A stretch of 64,000 nt of DNA, from contig NZ_AUJX01000009.1 of assembly GCF_000424445.1 (NCBI RefSeq), positions 1 to 64,000 of the forward strand, in the 5' to 3' direction. The first letter of the stretch is position 1. Every line of letters begins with the position of its first letter. The notes under the pieces are model-generated. The model did not search any database. It worked only from the letters and a program-made list of their open reading frames with translations, and was not told the DNA's origin. Origin of the DNA: Oribacterium sp. NK2B42. GTDB taxonomy: Bacteria; Bacillota; Clostridia; Lachnospirales; Lachnospiraceae. This document shows, piece after piece, positions 53,117-63,117 of the stretch. The translations under genes and the position numbers were made by a program.

Positions 53117-54895
53117 TCAGTATTGAAAATATATAAAGCTTGAAGCGTTGTAAGCATTACCCCAGATCCCGAAGATCAGGATGACCAGTATGAAAAGGGC
53201 AAGGATAAGCTCCCGGAGGATCATGGGTCTCTGAAGCACCCATCTCCCCGGGTCACCTCCGTGATACTTGATAAGATCAGCTATAAAAAGGATTCCTGTC
53301 GAGATGATCAGAAGCAGGAAATTCTTCATGTCAAGCCCAAAAGAGTAAAGGTACTCGGGACTGAATTGCGATGCCCCGAAGTTACAAAATATCTGCTTCA
53401 GCATCAGCACTGCATCCCTAAGTCCCGCTGCCCTGAAAAAGAGCCAGGCAAAATCTATAAGGCAGAAGGTGACGAAGATTCTCAGAAGCTTCAGAGCCGT
53501 CATGCCGGGATCTACTAAACCGGACTTTGCTATACCTGACGTTGCTGTAACCTTCTTTGCCGCCAGCCTCACGCTTCCGCCCATGGCAGGATTTTTCTTC
53601 AGATCCAGAACCTCCCTGTCAAAGCCGAAAATGCCCAAAACCCGGGTTCTTACAGGAAGCAGAAGGCTTGCCATTATCTGGTAAATTCCATTCAAGGCTC
53701 CCCACACAATATAGCTCCACTGGCTTCCATGCCATAGACCGCTAACTATGAAGACTACCATGATATTCAGGTACCGCCTCAAAGCATTACAGCGGTTCCC
53801 TCCCAGAGGAAAATACAGATAATCCCTAAACCAGCTTGATAGGGATATATGCCAGCGGCGCCAGAAATCCTGAACCGAAACACTGAAGTAAGGACAGTTG
53901 AAATTGTCCATCAGCCGGATGCCAAGCATTTTTGCCGCGCCAATGGCTATGGTGGAGTAGCCGCAAAAATCGCAGTAAATCTCCACAGCATATATCACAG
54001 TGGCTGCCACTATGGCTGAGCCATAGATATCGTGATACCCGGCGTAAACATTATTCACAAATATGGCTGCCCTGTCCGCGATCACCAGCTTCAGGAAAAA
54101 GCCCCAAAGCATGAGAAGAAAACCCTCCGAGACTCTGTCCCAGTCAAAGCTCCTTGGCTTAAGATACTGTGGAAGCAGCGACGGTGCCCGCCCTATGGGA
54201 CCGGAAAGAATGGATGGGAAGAAGCTGACGAAAAGGGCGTAATTGATAAAGTTTTTCTCGGCCGGCATCTTTTCCCTGTAAATGTCTATGAGGTACCCGG
54301 CCGACTGAAAAAGGAAGAAGGAAATGCCAACGGGCATCACGATGTCGAGCCGGTTCACGGGCATAGTAATGGAAAGTCTTGCCAACAGGCCGGAGACATT
54401 GTCCAGCAGGAAGTTCGTGTACTTGAAAAACGCCAGGAGACTGAACACCACGATCAGGGCGAATGTCAGGATTCCCTTCCGTTTCGAAATCCCCTGCTCC
54501 ATATTGAGGTCGGTTTCTATCCCGCTACTCACCTCGGAATTCACCCGGCTTGCCATGGATATACTGCTTTCCCCTGTTTCATCCTGAGATCCCAAAGTTC
54601 CCTGGTAAGGCTTCACATGATTAACATCGGATTCGGAACGAGAGTCATATTTCACTTCTCTGCTCTCCTGCAAATCCTCTCTGTCTTTCTTTGAATATTT
54701 CCCCAAAGCAAATCCACATATATATGTGAATACAGTAAACAACAAAAGCAACAACCCGTACCTGGGATTCCAGCTCATGTAGAACCAGTAGCTGGTCAGA
54801 AGCAGCCAGAAATTCTGCAGCCCCTTGGGAACTATATAATATATGATCAGCACGATGGGAAAAAATACCAAAAATCCCAAAGAGTTAAAAACCAT
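53117..54895 (-). CDS. MBOAT-family O-acyltransferase (AlgI/DltB-like)
   Basis: A 592-residue membrane protein. The N-terminus (MVFNSLGFLVFFPIVLIIYY) and the core match AlgI/DltB. Conserved are PVGISFFLFQSAGYLIDIYR, the DFWRRWHISLSSWFRDYLYFPLGGNR stretch, and the catalytic histidine in SGLWHGSQWSYIVWG (about 385). A 70-residue hydrophilic insert (about 70-140) is unusual. It probably O-acetylates a wall or surface polymer together with the SGNH gene. Confidence 0.9.
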   Translation of the reverse strand: MVFNSLGFLVFFPIVLIIYYIVPKGLQNFWLLLTSYWFYMSWNPRYGLLLLLFTVFTYICGFALGKYSKKDREDLQESREVKYDSRSESDVNHVKPYQGTLGSQDETGESSISMASRVNSEVSSGIETDLNMEQGISKRKGILTFALIVVFSLLAFFKYTNFLLDNVSGLLARLSITMPVNRLDIVMPVGISFFLFQSAGYLIDIYREKMPAEKNFINYALFVSFFPSILSGPIGRAPSLLPQYLKPRSFDWDRVSEGFLLMLWGFFLKLVIADRAAIFVNNVYAGYHDIYGSAIVAATVIYAVEIYCDFCGYSTIAIGAAKMLGIRLMDNFNCPYFSVSVQDFWRRWHISLSSWFRDYLYFPLGGNRCNALRRYLNIMVVFIVSGLWHGSQWSYIVWGALNGIYQIMASLLLPVRTRVLGIFGFDREVLDLKKNPAMGGSVRLAAKKVTATSGIAKSGLVDPGMTALKLLRIFVTFCLIDFAWLFFRAAGLRDAVLMLKQIFCNFGASQFSPEYLYSFGLDMKNFLLLIISTGILFIADLIKYHGGDPGRWVLQRPMILRELILALFILVILIFGIWGNAYNASSFIYFQY

Positions 54896-55064
54896 GCAAT
54901 TCTCCTGTTATGGCTTGGATTCATTTTCCTGAATCAAAGTCTTGTTATACTTGAGCATTCCGGACGAGTCTAACAATAATCAAATCCCTCAATAAAATAA
55001 TTCACGTCAAAGAGCAGAGACAGACTACATACCAGCCTTAATACTGTTTTCCGAATCCCCTCTG

Positions 55065-55140
55065 GGAACTGCTCCTCTGTCTCTGCATACTTCTTAGTAA
55101 TTACCTTATTCCTAAAATCTCCAGGAACTGCTCCTCTGTC
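55065..55140. repeat. Duplicated 3' end of ligA
   Basis: GGAACTGCTCCTCTGTC occurs at 55065-55081 and 55124-55140. On the minus strand the copy past the stop still reads TEEQFPEGIR against the real end TEEQFLEILGIR, so it is a diverged tandem duplicate. Confidence 0.55.
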
Positions 55141-57080
55141 ACGATGGGAACCCCCAGCTCTTTCGCTTTCTTGTTCTTGCCGGAGTTTGAAGTAATATCG
55201 TTGTTCACGAGGTAAGCGGTTTTCGAGGAAACGGAGCCTGCCGCCCTTCCACCGGCTTTCTCGATAAGGTCCTGAAGCTCCTTACGGTTTGAGAAATGTG
55301 TCAGGGAGCCGGTGATAACCACGGACATTCCTTCAAGTGTCTTCGGGGTATCGTCCTCCTGATCCTGCTTTTGAATAGTGAGCTCCTGCAGAAGACCCTC
55401 AAGCTCCTCCATTTTTTTCTCATCGCCGAAGTACTTTACGATATTCTCCGCAAGCACCTGTCCGATGCCTTCGATTTCCAGAAGCTCTTCCACCGTAGCC
55501 TTACGGAGTCTGTCAATGTCCTGACCGAAGAATCTGCACAGGACCTTGGCATTGGCGAGACCGATACCTGCGATGCCGAGACCGTAGATCAGTCTGTAAA
55601 GCTCGGTATTCCTGGAGTTATCGATGGCCTTTGTGAGATTCTCATAGCTTTTCTCGCCGAAGCCCTCCATGGAGACGATGTCATCACGGTATCTGTCGAG
55701 ATGGAAAACATCGCTGTAGGTATGGATAAATCCGTGGCCGATGAATTTTTCCAGAGTCTGCTCGCTGAGGCCGTCAACGTTAAGGGCATCACGGCTTACA
55801 AACAGGGAGAAATTCTTTATCTTCTTGGCAGGGCACTCGGGGTTCCGGCAGTACAGGAACTTAGCCTCGTTGTCCATGCGGATTTCGGTTTCGTGACCAC
55901 ATGCGGGACACATCTTCGGGGACTGAAGTCCGCCGGTTTTTGTGAGATTGTCCGCGATCTGTGGGATGATCATGTTTGCTTTATAAACAGTCACCCTGTC
56001 GCCGATTCCCAGATTCATGTCTTCACAATAGGAAATATTGTGAAGGCTTGCCCTGGTAACGGTGGTGCCCTCAAGCTCCACAGGGTCAAAGATGGCCACC
56101 GGATTGATAAGCCCGGTACGGCTGGGTGACCACTCAACATCCCTAAGGGTGGTTTCCGCCTGCTCGTCACTCCATTTGAAGGCGATGGCGTTTCTCGGGA
56201 ACTTTGCGGTACGGCCGAGGCTTAGGCCATAGGCGATGTCTTCATATATAAGTACAAGTCCGTCGGAAGGGAAATCGTTTGTCTTGATCTCTTCAGAGAA
56301 CCACTTAACGGTATCAGCGATGTTATCCTTTGTGACCTTTTTATAGCCCACCACGTCGAAGCCGAGATTCATCAAAAACTGATACTGGGCTTCTCTGGAA
56401 TTTCCGAAATCAACCTCTGAGCCGTCCGCCTCCACAGCACTTACCAGTGCAAATGCCATCAGCTCCACATGGCGGCTTTTCGTCACTCTTGCGTCAAGCT
56501 GACGTACCGATCCCGAGCAGAGATTTCGCGGGTTCTTGTACTTTGCGTCCGCTTCGGAAATGGTCTCGTTTATTTCATTAAAATGGGAATAGCTGATGAT
56601 GGCTTCGCCTCTCAGAACCAGTTCACCCTTGAAGCTTATCCTGGTGGGAACATTGTCAAATGCTTTTGCATTCTGAGTAACCACCTCACCTATCTCGCCG
56701 TTTCCTCTGGTGACAGCTTTCTCAAGTGCGCCTTCTCTATAGGTAAGAACCACGGTAAGTCCGTCCATCTTCCAGCTGAGAAGACCTTCCTTGTCCTGAA
56801 GCCAGGCAGCCAGATCCTCTACGGATTTTGTTTTGTCGAGAGAAAGCATGGGGCTTTTGTGAGCCTCCTTGGGAAGCTCCGACAGAACCTCGTAGCCGAC
56901 TCTCTGGGTTGGAGAACCGCTGAGTACAACCCCGGTCTCTTCTTCGAGAGCCTGAAGCTCGTCATAGAGACGGTCATACTCGAAGTTGGACATGATTTCA
57001 TTACCCTCAACATAGTAAACTCTCGCCGCCTCGTTCAGGGTTTTGACCAGGTCCTTCATTCTTTGGTTTGAATCAGCCAT
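55101..57080 (-). CDS. ligA: NAD-dependent DNA ligase
   Basis: A 659-residue LigA that seals nicks with NAD. The adenylation lysine is in SWKMDGL (about 102), with RGEAIISYSHFN, GLVLIYEDI and AFKWSDEQAETT. A zinc finger (CPACGHETE...CRNPECPAKK), helix-hairpin-helix repeats and a C-terminal BRCT domain (GMSVVITGSLTHF) complete it. GGAGGAAAGGT precedes the ATG; it follows rluF by 12 bp. Confidence 0.95.
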   Translation of the reverse strand: MADSNQRMKDLVKTLNEAARVYYVEGNEIMSNFEYDRLYDELQALEEETGVVLSGSPTQRVGYEVLSELPKEAHKSPMLSLDKTKSVEDLAAWLQDKEGLLSWKMDGLTVVLTYREGALEKAVTRGNGEIGEVVTQNAKAFDNVPTRISFKGELVLRGEAIISYSHFNEINETISEADAKYKNPRNLCSGSVRQLDARVTKSRHVELMAFALVSAVEADGSEVDFGNSREAQYQFLMNLGFDVVGYKKVTKDNIADTVKWFSEEIKTNDFPSDGLVLIYEDIAYGLSLGRTAKFPRNAIAFKWSDEQAETTLRDVEWSPSRTGLINPVAIFDPVELEGTTVTRASLHNISYCEDMNLGIGDRVTVYKANMIIPQIADNLTKTGGLQSPKMCPACGHETEIRMDNEAKFLYCRNPECPAKKIKNFSLFVSRDALNVDGLSEQTLEKFIGHGFIHTYSDVFHLDRYRDDIVSMEGFGEKSYENLTKAIDNSRNTELYRLIYGLGIAGIGLANAKVLCRFFGQDIDRLRKATVEELLEIEGIGQVLAENIVKYFGDEKKMEELEGLLQELTIQKQDQEDDTPKTLEGMSVVITGSLTHFSNRKELQDLIEKAGGRAAGSVSSKTAYLVNNDITSNSGKNKKAKELGVPIVTEEQFLEILGIR

Positions 57081-57092
57081 ACCTTTCCTCCA

Positions 57093-57926
57093 TCACAAAT
57101 TCTCAATATCATCCGTCACCTCACTGATCTCGATCTCCCTGTACTGCCCGGGCTTCAATCCGTGCAAAGTGAGATCCATGATACGGATCCTCTTAAGCTT
57201 CTTAACCTTATAACCGTAAGCCGCGCACATCCTTCTGATCTGGCGGTTCAGTCCCTGGGTAATGACAATATGGAACTCATGCTGCCTTACCTTCGGTGCC
57301 AATGTCATGTCCTGCCAAACCTCACAGGGCCGGGTGGTGACATTAAGCTCCTTGAGATAAACTCCGTCCGCAAGCTTGTCCAGGAATTCCTTTGTGAGAG
57401 CCTTGTCGGTGGTAACCACATATTCCTTTTCATGATAGTTCCGGGCACGATTAATGCGGTTCACCAAATCTCCCTGGTTGGTCAGAAGTATAAGTCCTTC
57501 GGACTCCTTGTCCAGTCTTCCGATGGGGTAGACTCTGGTGTGGTAGTTGATGGCTTCTATAATATTGGTAGCCTTGTCCTTGTCTGAGGTTGTGCAGACC
57601 ACTCCACGGGGCTTGTAATAGGAAAGAAGCACCGGCTCCGGCTTGTCATAATCCTTGCCGTCCCTGGAAATCTGTTCTCCGTATCTCTCCATCATCTTTG
57701 TGGATTCAGTCGCCAGAAGGAAACGCTCCTCAGGATTTTTGGCATTGGCATTTAAGGCATGGGGATTCACACAGGTACCGTCAAGCTCGATGGAATCAGC
57801 CTCCGTAACCTGCTGTCCCATCTCCGCCGGCTTCCCGTTCACGGTGATGCGGCCGGCCTCCACCAGACGGTCCGCCTCTCTTCTGGAGCAAACCCCAAGC
57901 TCAGATAATCGTTTATTAATTCTCAT
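57093..57926 (-). CDS. rluF: 23S rRNA pseudouridine synthase, RluF/RluB type
   Basis: A 277-residue protein: N-terminal S4 RNA-binding domain (RINKRLSELGVCSRREADRL) and a RsuA-family catalytic domain. The catalytic Asp is in the YPIGRLDKESEGLILLTN motif (about 140), and NRQIRRMCAAYGY follows. The KESEGLI form of the motif favours RluF. An insert of about 35 residues lies between the domains. Confidence 0.85.
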   Translation of the reverse strand: MRINKRLSELGVCSRREADRLVEAGRITVNGKPAEMGQQVTEADSIELDGTCVNPHALNANAKNPEERFLLATESTKMMERYGEQISRDGKDYDKPEPVLLSYYKPRGVVCTTSDKDKATNIIEAINYHTRVYPIGRLDKESEGLILLTNQGDLVNRINRARNYHEKEYVVTTDKALTKEFLDKLADGVYLKELNVTTRPCEVWQDMTLAPKVRQHEFHIVITQGLNRQIRRMCAAYGYKVKKLKRIRIMDLTLHGLKPGQYREIEISEVTDDIENL

Positions 57927-57989
57927 TTTGACACCTGCTTTTCAGTCGTGCCATTTTTCTTTTCCATAAAAACGGCTTTTATTTACATT

Positions 57990-58056
57990 CTTCTCATGTA
58001 TAAACACATGTTGTTTTCAGTTTTCTCTGACATACAGATACAGATCTGATCAGCCA
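57990..58056. repeat. Family E leader repeat upstream of rluF
   Basis: Minus-strand GATCTGTATCTGTATGTCAG then AACATGTGTTTATACATGAG matches the tatA and wall-protein copies. It lies about 65 bp above the rluF start, farther than in the other cases. Confidence 0.5.
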
Positions 58057-58067
58057 TATTTTAATGT

Positions 58068-59114
58068 TCACCTAAGCTTGTCTTTAAGATCTGCAAAAAA
58101 GCAGGCATCACCGAAACTGAAGAAACGGTATCTTTCCTTTACTGCTGTACTGTATGCATTAAGCACATGCTCCCTTCCGGCAAATGCTGACACCAGCATC
58201 ACAAGTGTGGACTCCGGCAAATGGAAGTTTGTGATGAGTGCATCCATACACTTGAACTTGTAGCCGGGATAGATGAAGATATTGGTCCATCCGGAAGTTG
58301 CGGGCATGGTTCCGTCGGGAAGTGCCGCAGACTCAACGGTTCTGCAGGAGGTGGTTCCCGTGCAGATGACTCTGTGTCCCTCCGCGTGGGCCTTGTTTAT
58401 CTTATCCGCCTCGGACTGCTCCACAACATAGAACTCGCTGTGCATATGGTGCTCCTCGATCTTCTCAGCCTTGACCGGTCTGAAGGTTCCGAGCCCGACA
58501 TGCAAAGTAACGTGGGCGATCTCTACACCCTTCGCCTTCACTGCCTCCAAAAGCTCTTTGGTCCAATGCAGACCTGCTGTAGGTGCAGCGGCTGAACCGT
58601 CATTTTTTGCATAAACGGTATTGTATCTTTCTCTTTCCTTTAACTGGTGGTGAATGTATGGCGGTATAGGCATTTCCCCAAGCTTGTCCAGGACCTCTTC
58701 CCAGATTCCCTCAAACTCAAAGCGGATAATGCGGTTTCCGTCATCAATTGTCTCGATGACTTCACCTCTCAGGAGTCCGTCGCCGAAGGATACTCTCGCT
58801 CCGTTTCTCATTTTCTTTCCCGGCTTTACGAGGCATTCCCAGTCTGTTGCGGACTTTCTCTGTAAAAGCAGAACCTCCACATGAGCTCCGGTCTCCTCCT
58901 TGACACCGTGAAGTCTTGCAGGGATAACCTTTGTGTCATTGATAACCAGGCAGTCTCCCGGCTGAAGGTAATCGATAATGTCATAAAAGTGTTTATGTTC
59001 AATGTCTCCGGTATTTTTGTCCATCACCAGAAGTCTTGAGTCTGATCTCTTCTCAAGAGGGTCCTGGGCAATGAGTTCTTCCGGCAGGTCATAGTAAAAA
59101 TCTTTTGTATCCAT
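58068..59114 (-). CDS. queA: S-adenosylmethionine:tRNA ribosyltransferase-isomerase
   Basis: A 348-residue queuosine-pathway enzyme. It starts with [18 protein letters not shown], and contains [18 protein letters not shown] (about 180), [14 protein letters not shown] and [26 protein letters not shown] lies 8 nt upstream of the ATG. Confidence 0.96.
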   Translation of the reverse strand: MDTKDFYYDLPEELIAQDPLEKRSDSRLLVMDKNTGDIEHKHFYDIIDYLQPGDCLVINDTKVIPARLHGVKEETGAHVEVLLLQRKSATDWECLVKPGKKMRNGARVSFGDGLLRGEVIETIDDGNRIIRFEFEGIWEEVLDKLGEMPIPPYIHHQLKERERYNTVYAKNDGSAAAPTAGLHWTKELLEAVKAKGVEIAHVTLHVGLGTFRPVKAEKIEEHHMHSEFYVVEQSEADKINKAHAEGHRVICTGTTSCRTVESAALPDGTMPATSGWTNIFIYPGYKFKCMDALITNFHLPESTLVMLVSAFAGREHVLNAYSTAVKERYRFFSFGDACFFADLKDKLR

Positions 59115-59142
59115 CTTTAAATCTCCTTTGTAATGGGATCAT

Positions 59143-59208
59143 CAGCCGATAAAAATTCGACTTCGTCGACGGCTGACGCTACATGCCAGGTTTCCTCCGG
59201 AAAACCTG
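59143..59208. repeat. Two adjacent hairpins upstream of queA
   Basis: CAGCCG...TCGAC-TTC-GTCGA-CGGCTG forms a nested stem, followed by CAGGTTT/AAACCTG. They may act in the queA leader or be REP-like. Confidence 0.4.
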
Positions 59209-59268
59209 ACACAACAGTCTCACGACAAATTCAATATATTATATACTACATGTCAACTTCTTGCCATC

Positions 59269-59305
59269 AAAAAAAGTGTGGTTCCATTTCGGAACCACAC
59301 TTTTT
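59269..59305 (-). terminator. Intrinsic terminator after the membrane-anchored protein
   Basis: A perfect 15-bp stem, AAAAAGTGTGGTTCC with GGAACCACACTTTTT, and TTTTTTTGATGG on the minus strand. It begins 4 bp past the stop. Confidence 0.75.
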
Positions 59306-59308
59306 CTA

Positions 59309-60247
59309 TTAACTCTGACTTTCCGATTCAGATTCCGCTTCTGTTTCAGCAACGGATTCAGATTCTGTTGCGGGTTCAGTGGCTACCTCGTTACCGTCGA
59401 TGGCGATGAGGGAAACCTGGCTGTCGATAGCTTCCTGGCTGTCGGTGTAAATACGGCCGCTCTGGAAGGCGTCATAGATTACTGCAAGACGCTCATCACC
59501 CGAGATTGCCTGAAGAAGATTTGAGTTTGAAGTATTGATCAGCTCCTGAACCTCTTCATGGCTGGTAATGTATTCATTTACAAACTTTGTCTGATCCGGG
59601 CTCAGATTTTCGATGATTTCAAACTGGTTGGAGTCATTTACCTTTACATAACAGTACATGATTCCCGGTGCCAGTGTATCGACTCTTCTGAATTTCACGT
59701 CGTAGGTCACGAATACAAGTCTCGAGTTTTCCTCAAGTGCATTCACTGCATACTGTCTGATGTTTGAGTAGGATTCAATGTAGCCTGCCTGAGTCTGAAG
59801 CTGGGATTTCAGAAGCTCACTCTGCTCAGGTGTCTGATTGGAAACTCCTGTCATTTCATAAAGAGTATCAACGTCTGCATTGAGACGCGCTTCGAAAAAC
59901 TTCTCAAAAAATGCTGTCAGATATTCATCGTGATATTCACGGACTATAGTAGGATCTTCAGTCTCCTCTACGGTAGTCTCGGGAACAGCCACAGTTTCGG
60001 TCTGGGTCTTCGGAACATTGGCTTCCTTAACCTCAGCAGATGGATCTTTGTCGATTATCACTATGATGACCATCAAAACAAGCACAATAGCGGGAATAAC
60101 AAGCATTCCCTTCAGCTCATCGATGTCAAAAACATCATTATGCATGGCTGTGTGGCGGCGGCCTTTTCTCATCTCGGTCATTTCCTCCGCCGGTTTTTCC
60201 TCAAGTACCTTATTTACATCATTAAGGTCTCTAAGCTTTTTATCCAT
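59309..60247 (-). CDS. Membrane-anchored protein of unknown function
   Basis: A 312-residue bitopic protein: basic cytosolic N-terminus, one helix (MLVIPAIVLVLMVIIVII, about 48-65), an acidic Thr/Glu-rich linker, then a helical and beta domain (about 105-275) with YLTAFFEKFFEARLNADVDTLY, reminiscent of NTF2-like extracellular folds. The tail is Glu/Ser/Ala-rich (ESESVAETEAESESESQS). I recognise no family. Its ATG overlaps the stop of the wall-binding gene, so the two are cotranslated. Confidence 0.6.
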   Translation of the reverse strand: MDKKLRDLNDVNKVLEEKPAEEMTEMRKGRRHTAMHNDVFDIDELKGMLVIPAIVLVLMVIIVIIDKDPSAEVKEANVPKTQTETVAVPETTVEETEDPTIVREYHDEYLTAFFEKFFEARLNADVDTLYEMTGVSNQTPEQSELLKSQLQTQAGYIESYSNIRQYAVNALEENSRLVFVTYDVKFRRVDTLAPGIMYCYVKVNDSNQFEIIENLSPDQTKFVNEYITSHEEVQELINTSNSNLLQAISGDERLAVIYDAFQSGRIYTDSQEAIDSQVSLIAIDGNEVATEPATESESVAETEAESESESQS

Positions 60248-61277
60248 TTGTTAATGCTCCATCTGCTCCGTAGTAATATCCGTTTACCCAGTTGTTCTGA
60301 ACCCTGGAACCGTCATGCTGGATATAATAGAATTTGTTATCAACTGTGATAAGTCCCGGTCCCTGAAGAACACCGTCATTGGTATTGAAATAATACCATT
60401 TGTTATTGATCATCTGCCAGCCGGTGCACATTTTTCCGTCAGCGCCTGAATATCTCCATCCATTGCTTTCAAGTACCCAGGTATTTACCTCAAGATATCC
60501 TGAAGGATTGAAATGATAATAAGCTCCGTCGATAAGTCTCCAGCAGCTTACCGGATAAGTTCCGTCATCATAAAGATACCACATGCCCTGCTGTTCAAAC
60601 TGCCAGCCTGTTTTAAGATATGTAAAAGCTGATACATACTTTGTATTGGCAACAGTTGAACTGGAGCTGTAAACATTGTTTATTGTAGGATTCATGGAAT
60701 TGGGATCATTAAGCTTTGCAAGACCCTGGGACGCAATATTTCCTGCAGTCGGGCCATAGGTTGCCGTATTATACAACGTTCCCTGGCTGTTGTAAGCAGT
60801 ATTTCCTCCGGTGTAATTCTCTGTATAAATCACCGTTCCTGTACCGCTTGGACTAACGTATGAAGTACCGCCACTTGGATCATGGGTTCTGGATTTCACA
60901 TCATCGCTTGTAACAGTAACCCTGCTGCTGGCTTCAGACCAGGAATGCCATTTATTGTTTACATCCCTCATTCTTACTTTAGCATAGTAGTAGCCCTTAC
61001 TACTCACGCTGGTATCAACACTTGTATCATCACCGTCAACCGATAAAGTTTTGGCTTTGGTATCAGCACTCTCTTTTTTTGTTGAATCCTTAACCTTGTA
61101 AACCTGTACCTGATATTTATCAATTCCGTCAAAATCAGGCGCATTCCAGTTGATAGTAAAATCACATCCGCTCTGTTCTATGCTGACGCCTGTGGGTGTG
61201 TCACCCGCAAAAGCCCAAAATGAAAACATGGCACTCATGGCCGCTGTCAGAAAAAATGCTTTCCTAAATAATTTCAT
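60240..61277 (-). CDS. Secreted wall-binding protein with FN3-like domain and choline-binding-type repeats
   Basis: A 345-residue exported protein. A signal peptide (LFRKAFFLTAAMSAMFSFWAFA) is followed by a fibronectin type III-like domain (about 30-125; FTINWNAPDFDGIDKYQVQV, KGYYYAKVRM). A low-complexity Gly/Ser/Thr/Tyr linker leads to about five aromatic wall-binding repeats (GMWYLYDDG, AYYHFNPSGYLEVNTW, KWYYFNTNDG, KFYYIQHDGS). It should sit on the cell surface. I choose ATG 61277 with GAGGAG upstream; a longer frame from 61385 is family E repeat sequence. Confidence 0.85.
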   Translation of the reverse strand: MKLFRKAFFLTAAMSAMFSFWAFAGDTPTGVSIEQSGCDFTINWNAPDFDGIDKYQVQVYKVKDSTKKESADTKAKTLSVDGDDTSVDTSVSSKGYYYAKVRMRDVNNKWHSWSEASSRVTVTSDDVKSRTHDPSGGTSYVSPSGTGTVIYTENYTGGNTAYNSQGTLYNTATYGPTAGNIASQGLAKLNDPNSMNPTINNVYSSSSTVANTKYVSAFTYLKTGWQFEQQGMWYLYDDGTYPVSCWRLIDGAYYHFNPSGYLEVNTWVLESNGWRYSGADGKMCTGWQMINNKWYYFNTNDGVLQGPGLITVDNKFYYIQHDGSRVQNNWVNGYYYGADGALTNG

Positions 61278-61283
61278 ACTCTG

Positions 61284-61460
61284 CTCCTCATCTATAAATG
61301 CTTGCTTTACGCCGTTTATTTCTGACACAGATGTCAATCTAATCGGCTCTATAAACAAATGTATTTCGCTGTTTTTCTGCGACATACTGATGTCGACCTA
61401 ATCGACTCTATAAACAAATGTGTTTTGCCGTTTTTCTGTGGCAAATTGATGTCGACCTTA
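61284..61460. repeat. Family E leader repeats, three tandem units
   Basis: Three units of about 59-63 bp carry TCTATAAACAAATGT and GATGTCGACCTAATCG or variants. On the minus strand the last unit ends in TTTATAGATGAGGAG, the ribosome site of the downstream gene. Confidence 0.75.
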
Positions 61461-61640
61461 CCGTCTTCATTGTTACTAACCTCCGTATCAAATAATGTAG
61501 GGATCTACAGCTTTGATACTTCAGGCTGACTACATTTATACATAGTTGTACGAATATAGTTTACAATATCCCACTACAAGAAAAAAGGCAAAAGTCTTGT
61601 CGCTTTCTTTACTTTCCCCTTATTATTTTATAACGCAAAA
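61461..61640. other. AT-rich spacer upstream of the wall-protein leader
   Basis: No ORF or RNA gene is visible. It probably contains the promoter of the wall-protein operon, but I cannot assign boxes with confidence. Confidence 0.3.
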
Positions 61641-61668
61641 AAGAACGTAGAGAAAATCTCTACGCTCT
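61641..61668 (-). terminator. Intrinsic terminator after tuf
   Basis: CGTAGAGA-AAA-TCTCTACG hairpin (61646-61664) with TTCTTTTTT following on the minus strand. Confidence 0.7.
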
Positions 61669-61705
61669 TTTAAAAATTCATCTAGTGAAACTAGGAATCG
61701 AAGAA

Positions 61706-62899
61706 TTACTCTATGATAGAAACAACTCTTCCAGATCCTACTGTTCTACCACCCTCACGGATAGCGAAACGAAGACCCTCTTCCATAGCTACTGGGTGGA
61801 TGAGCTCTACAGTCATCTCTGTGTTATCACCAGGCATGCACATCTCTGTACCCTCTGGAAGGTGGCAAACACCAGTAACGTCTGTTGTTCTGAAATAGAA
61901 CTGAGGTCTGTAGTTTGTGAAGAAAGGTGTATGACGTCCACCTTCATCCTTTGTAAGTACGTAAACCTGAGCAGTGAACTTGCTGTGGCACTTTACTGAA
62001 CCCGGCTTGCAGAGAACCTGACCTCTCTCGATCTGATCACGGTTGATACCACGAAGGAGAAGACCTACGTTATCACCAGCCTGAGCATCATCAAGAGTCT
62101 TACGGAACATCTCGATACCGGTTACAACAGTCTTCTGAGTCTCCTCAGAAATACCTACAACCTCAACTTCATCATTAAGGTGAAGAACACCACGCTCTAC
62201 ACGGCCTGTAGCAACAGTTCCACGACCTGTGATTGTGAATACGTCCTCAACAGGCATAAGGAAAGGCTTATCTGTCTCACGTGCAGGAGCAGGAATGTAC
62301 TCATCAACCTGCTTCATAAGCTCAAGGATCTTGTCGCCCCACTCACTCTTAGGATCCTCAAGAGCCTTAAGAGCTGAACCCTGAACTACAGGAATCTCAT
62401 CGCCTGGGAACTCATACTCGTTAAGAAGATCTCTAACCTCCATCTCTACGAGCTCAAGAAGCTCAGGATCGTCAACCATATCGCACTTGTTAAGGAATAC
62501 AACGATAGCAGGAACACCTACCTGACGAGCAAGAAGGATATGCTCTCTTGTCTGAGCCATAACACCATCAGTTGCAGCAACAACGAGGATAGCACCATCC
62601 ATCTGAGCAGCACCGGTGATCATGTTCTTTACATAGTCAGCGTGACCCGGGCAGTCAACGTGAGCATAGTGACGATTCTCTGTCTCATACTCAACGTGTG
62701 CAGAGTTGATAGTGATTCCTCTTTCTCTCTCTTCAGGAGCCTTATCGATCTGATCGAAAGGAACAGCTGGATCAAGTCCGAGTCTGTCAGCGAGAACTGC
62801 TGTGATAGCAGCTGTAAGAGTTGTTTTACCGTGGTCTACGTGACCGATGGTACCGATGTTAACATGTGGCTTAGTTCTTTCGAAATGTGCCTTTGCCAT
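61706..62899 (-). CDS. tuf: Translation elongation factor Tu
   Basis: A 397-residue EF-Tu that delivers aminoacyl-tRNA to the ribosome. G1 is GHVDHGKT, switch I includes [16 protein letters not shown]3 is DCPGHADY and G4 is NKCDMVDD; domains 2 and 3 are full length. AGGAGG lies 9 nt before the ATG. It follows fusA by 218 bp, the usual str-operon order. Confidence 0.98.
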   Translation of the reverse strand: MAKAHFERTKPHVNIGTIGHVDHGKTTLTAAITAVLADRLGLDPAVPFDQIDKAPEERERGITINSAHVEYETENRHYAHVDCPGHADYVKNMITGAAQMDGAILVVAATDGVMAQTREHILLARQVGVPAIVVFLNKCDMVDDPELLELVEMEVRDLLNEYEFPGDEIPVVQGSALKALEDPKSEWGDKILELMKQVDEYIPAPARETDKPFLMPVEDVFTITGRGTVATGRVERGVLHLNDEVEVVGISEETQKTVVTGIEMFRKTLDDAQAGDNVGLLLRGINRDQIERGQVLCKPGSVKCHSKFTAQVYVLTKDEGGRHTPFFTNYRPQFYFRTTDVTGVCHLPEGTEMCMPGDNTEMTVELIHPVAMEEGLRFAIREGGRTVGSGRVVSIIE

Positions 62900-63117
62900 T
62901 TTTCAATTCCTCCTGGAAAATGTAATACAACGAATATCATGTCAAGCACCATGCATGCGCTCGCATGCTCCGTGCAGTACATTACGCCAATTGCAAAGTA
63001 TCTCCCTGCAATCAGCAAACATGATTTTATCATTGTTGGATTATTTTATCAAGTATTTTTGGGCATTCAGATAGTTATCTTAGCCCAAAAATACTGACTT
63101 TTTTTAAATATATTTAA

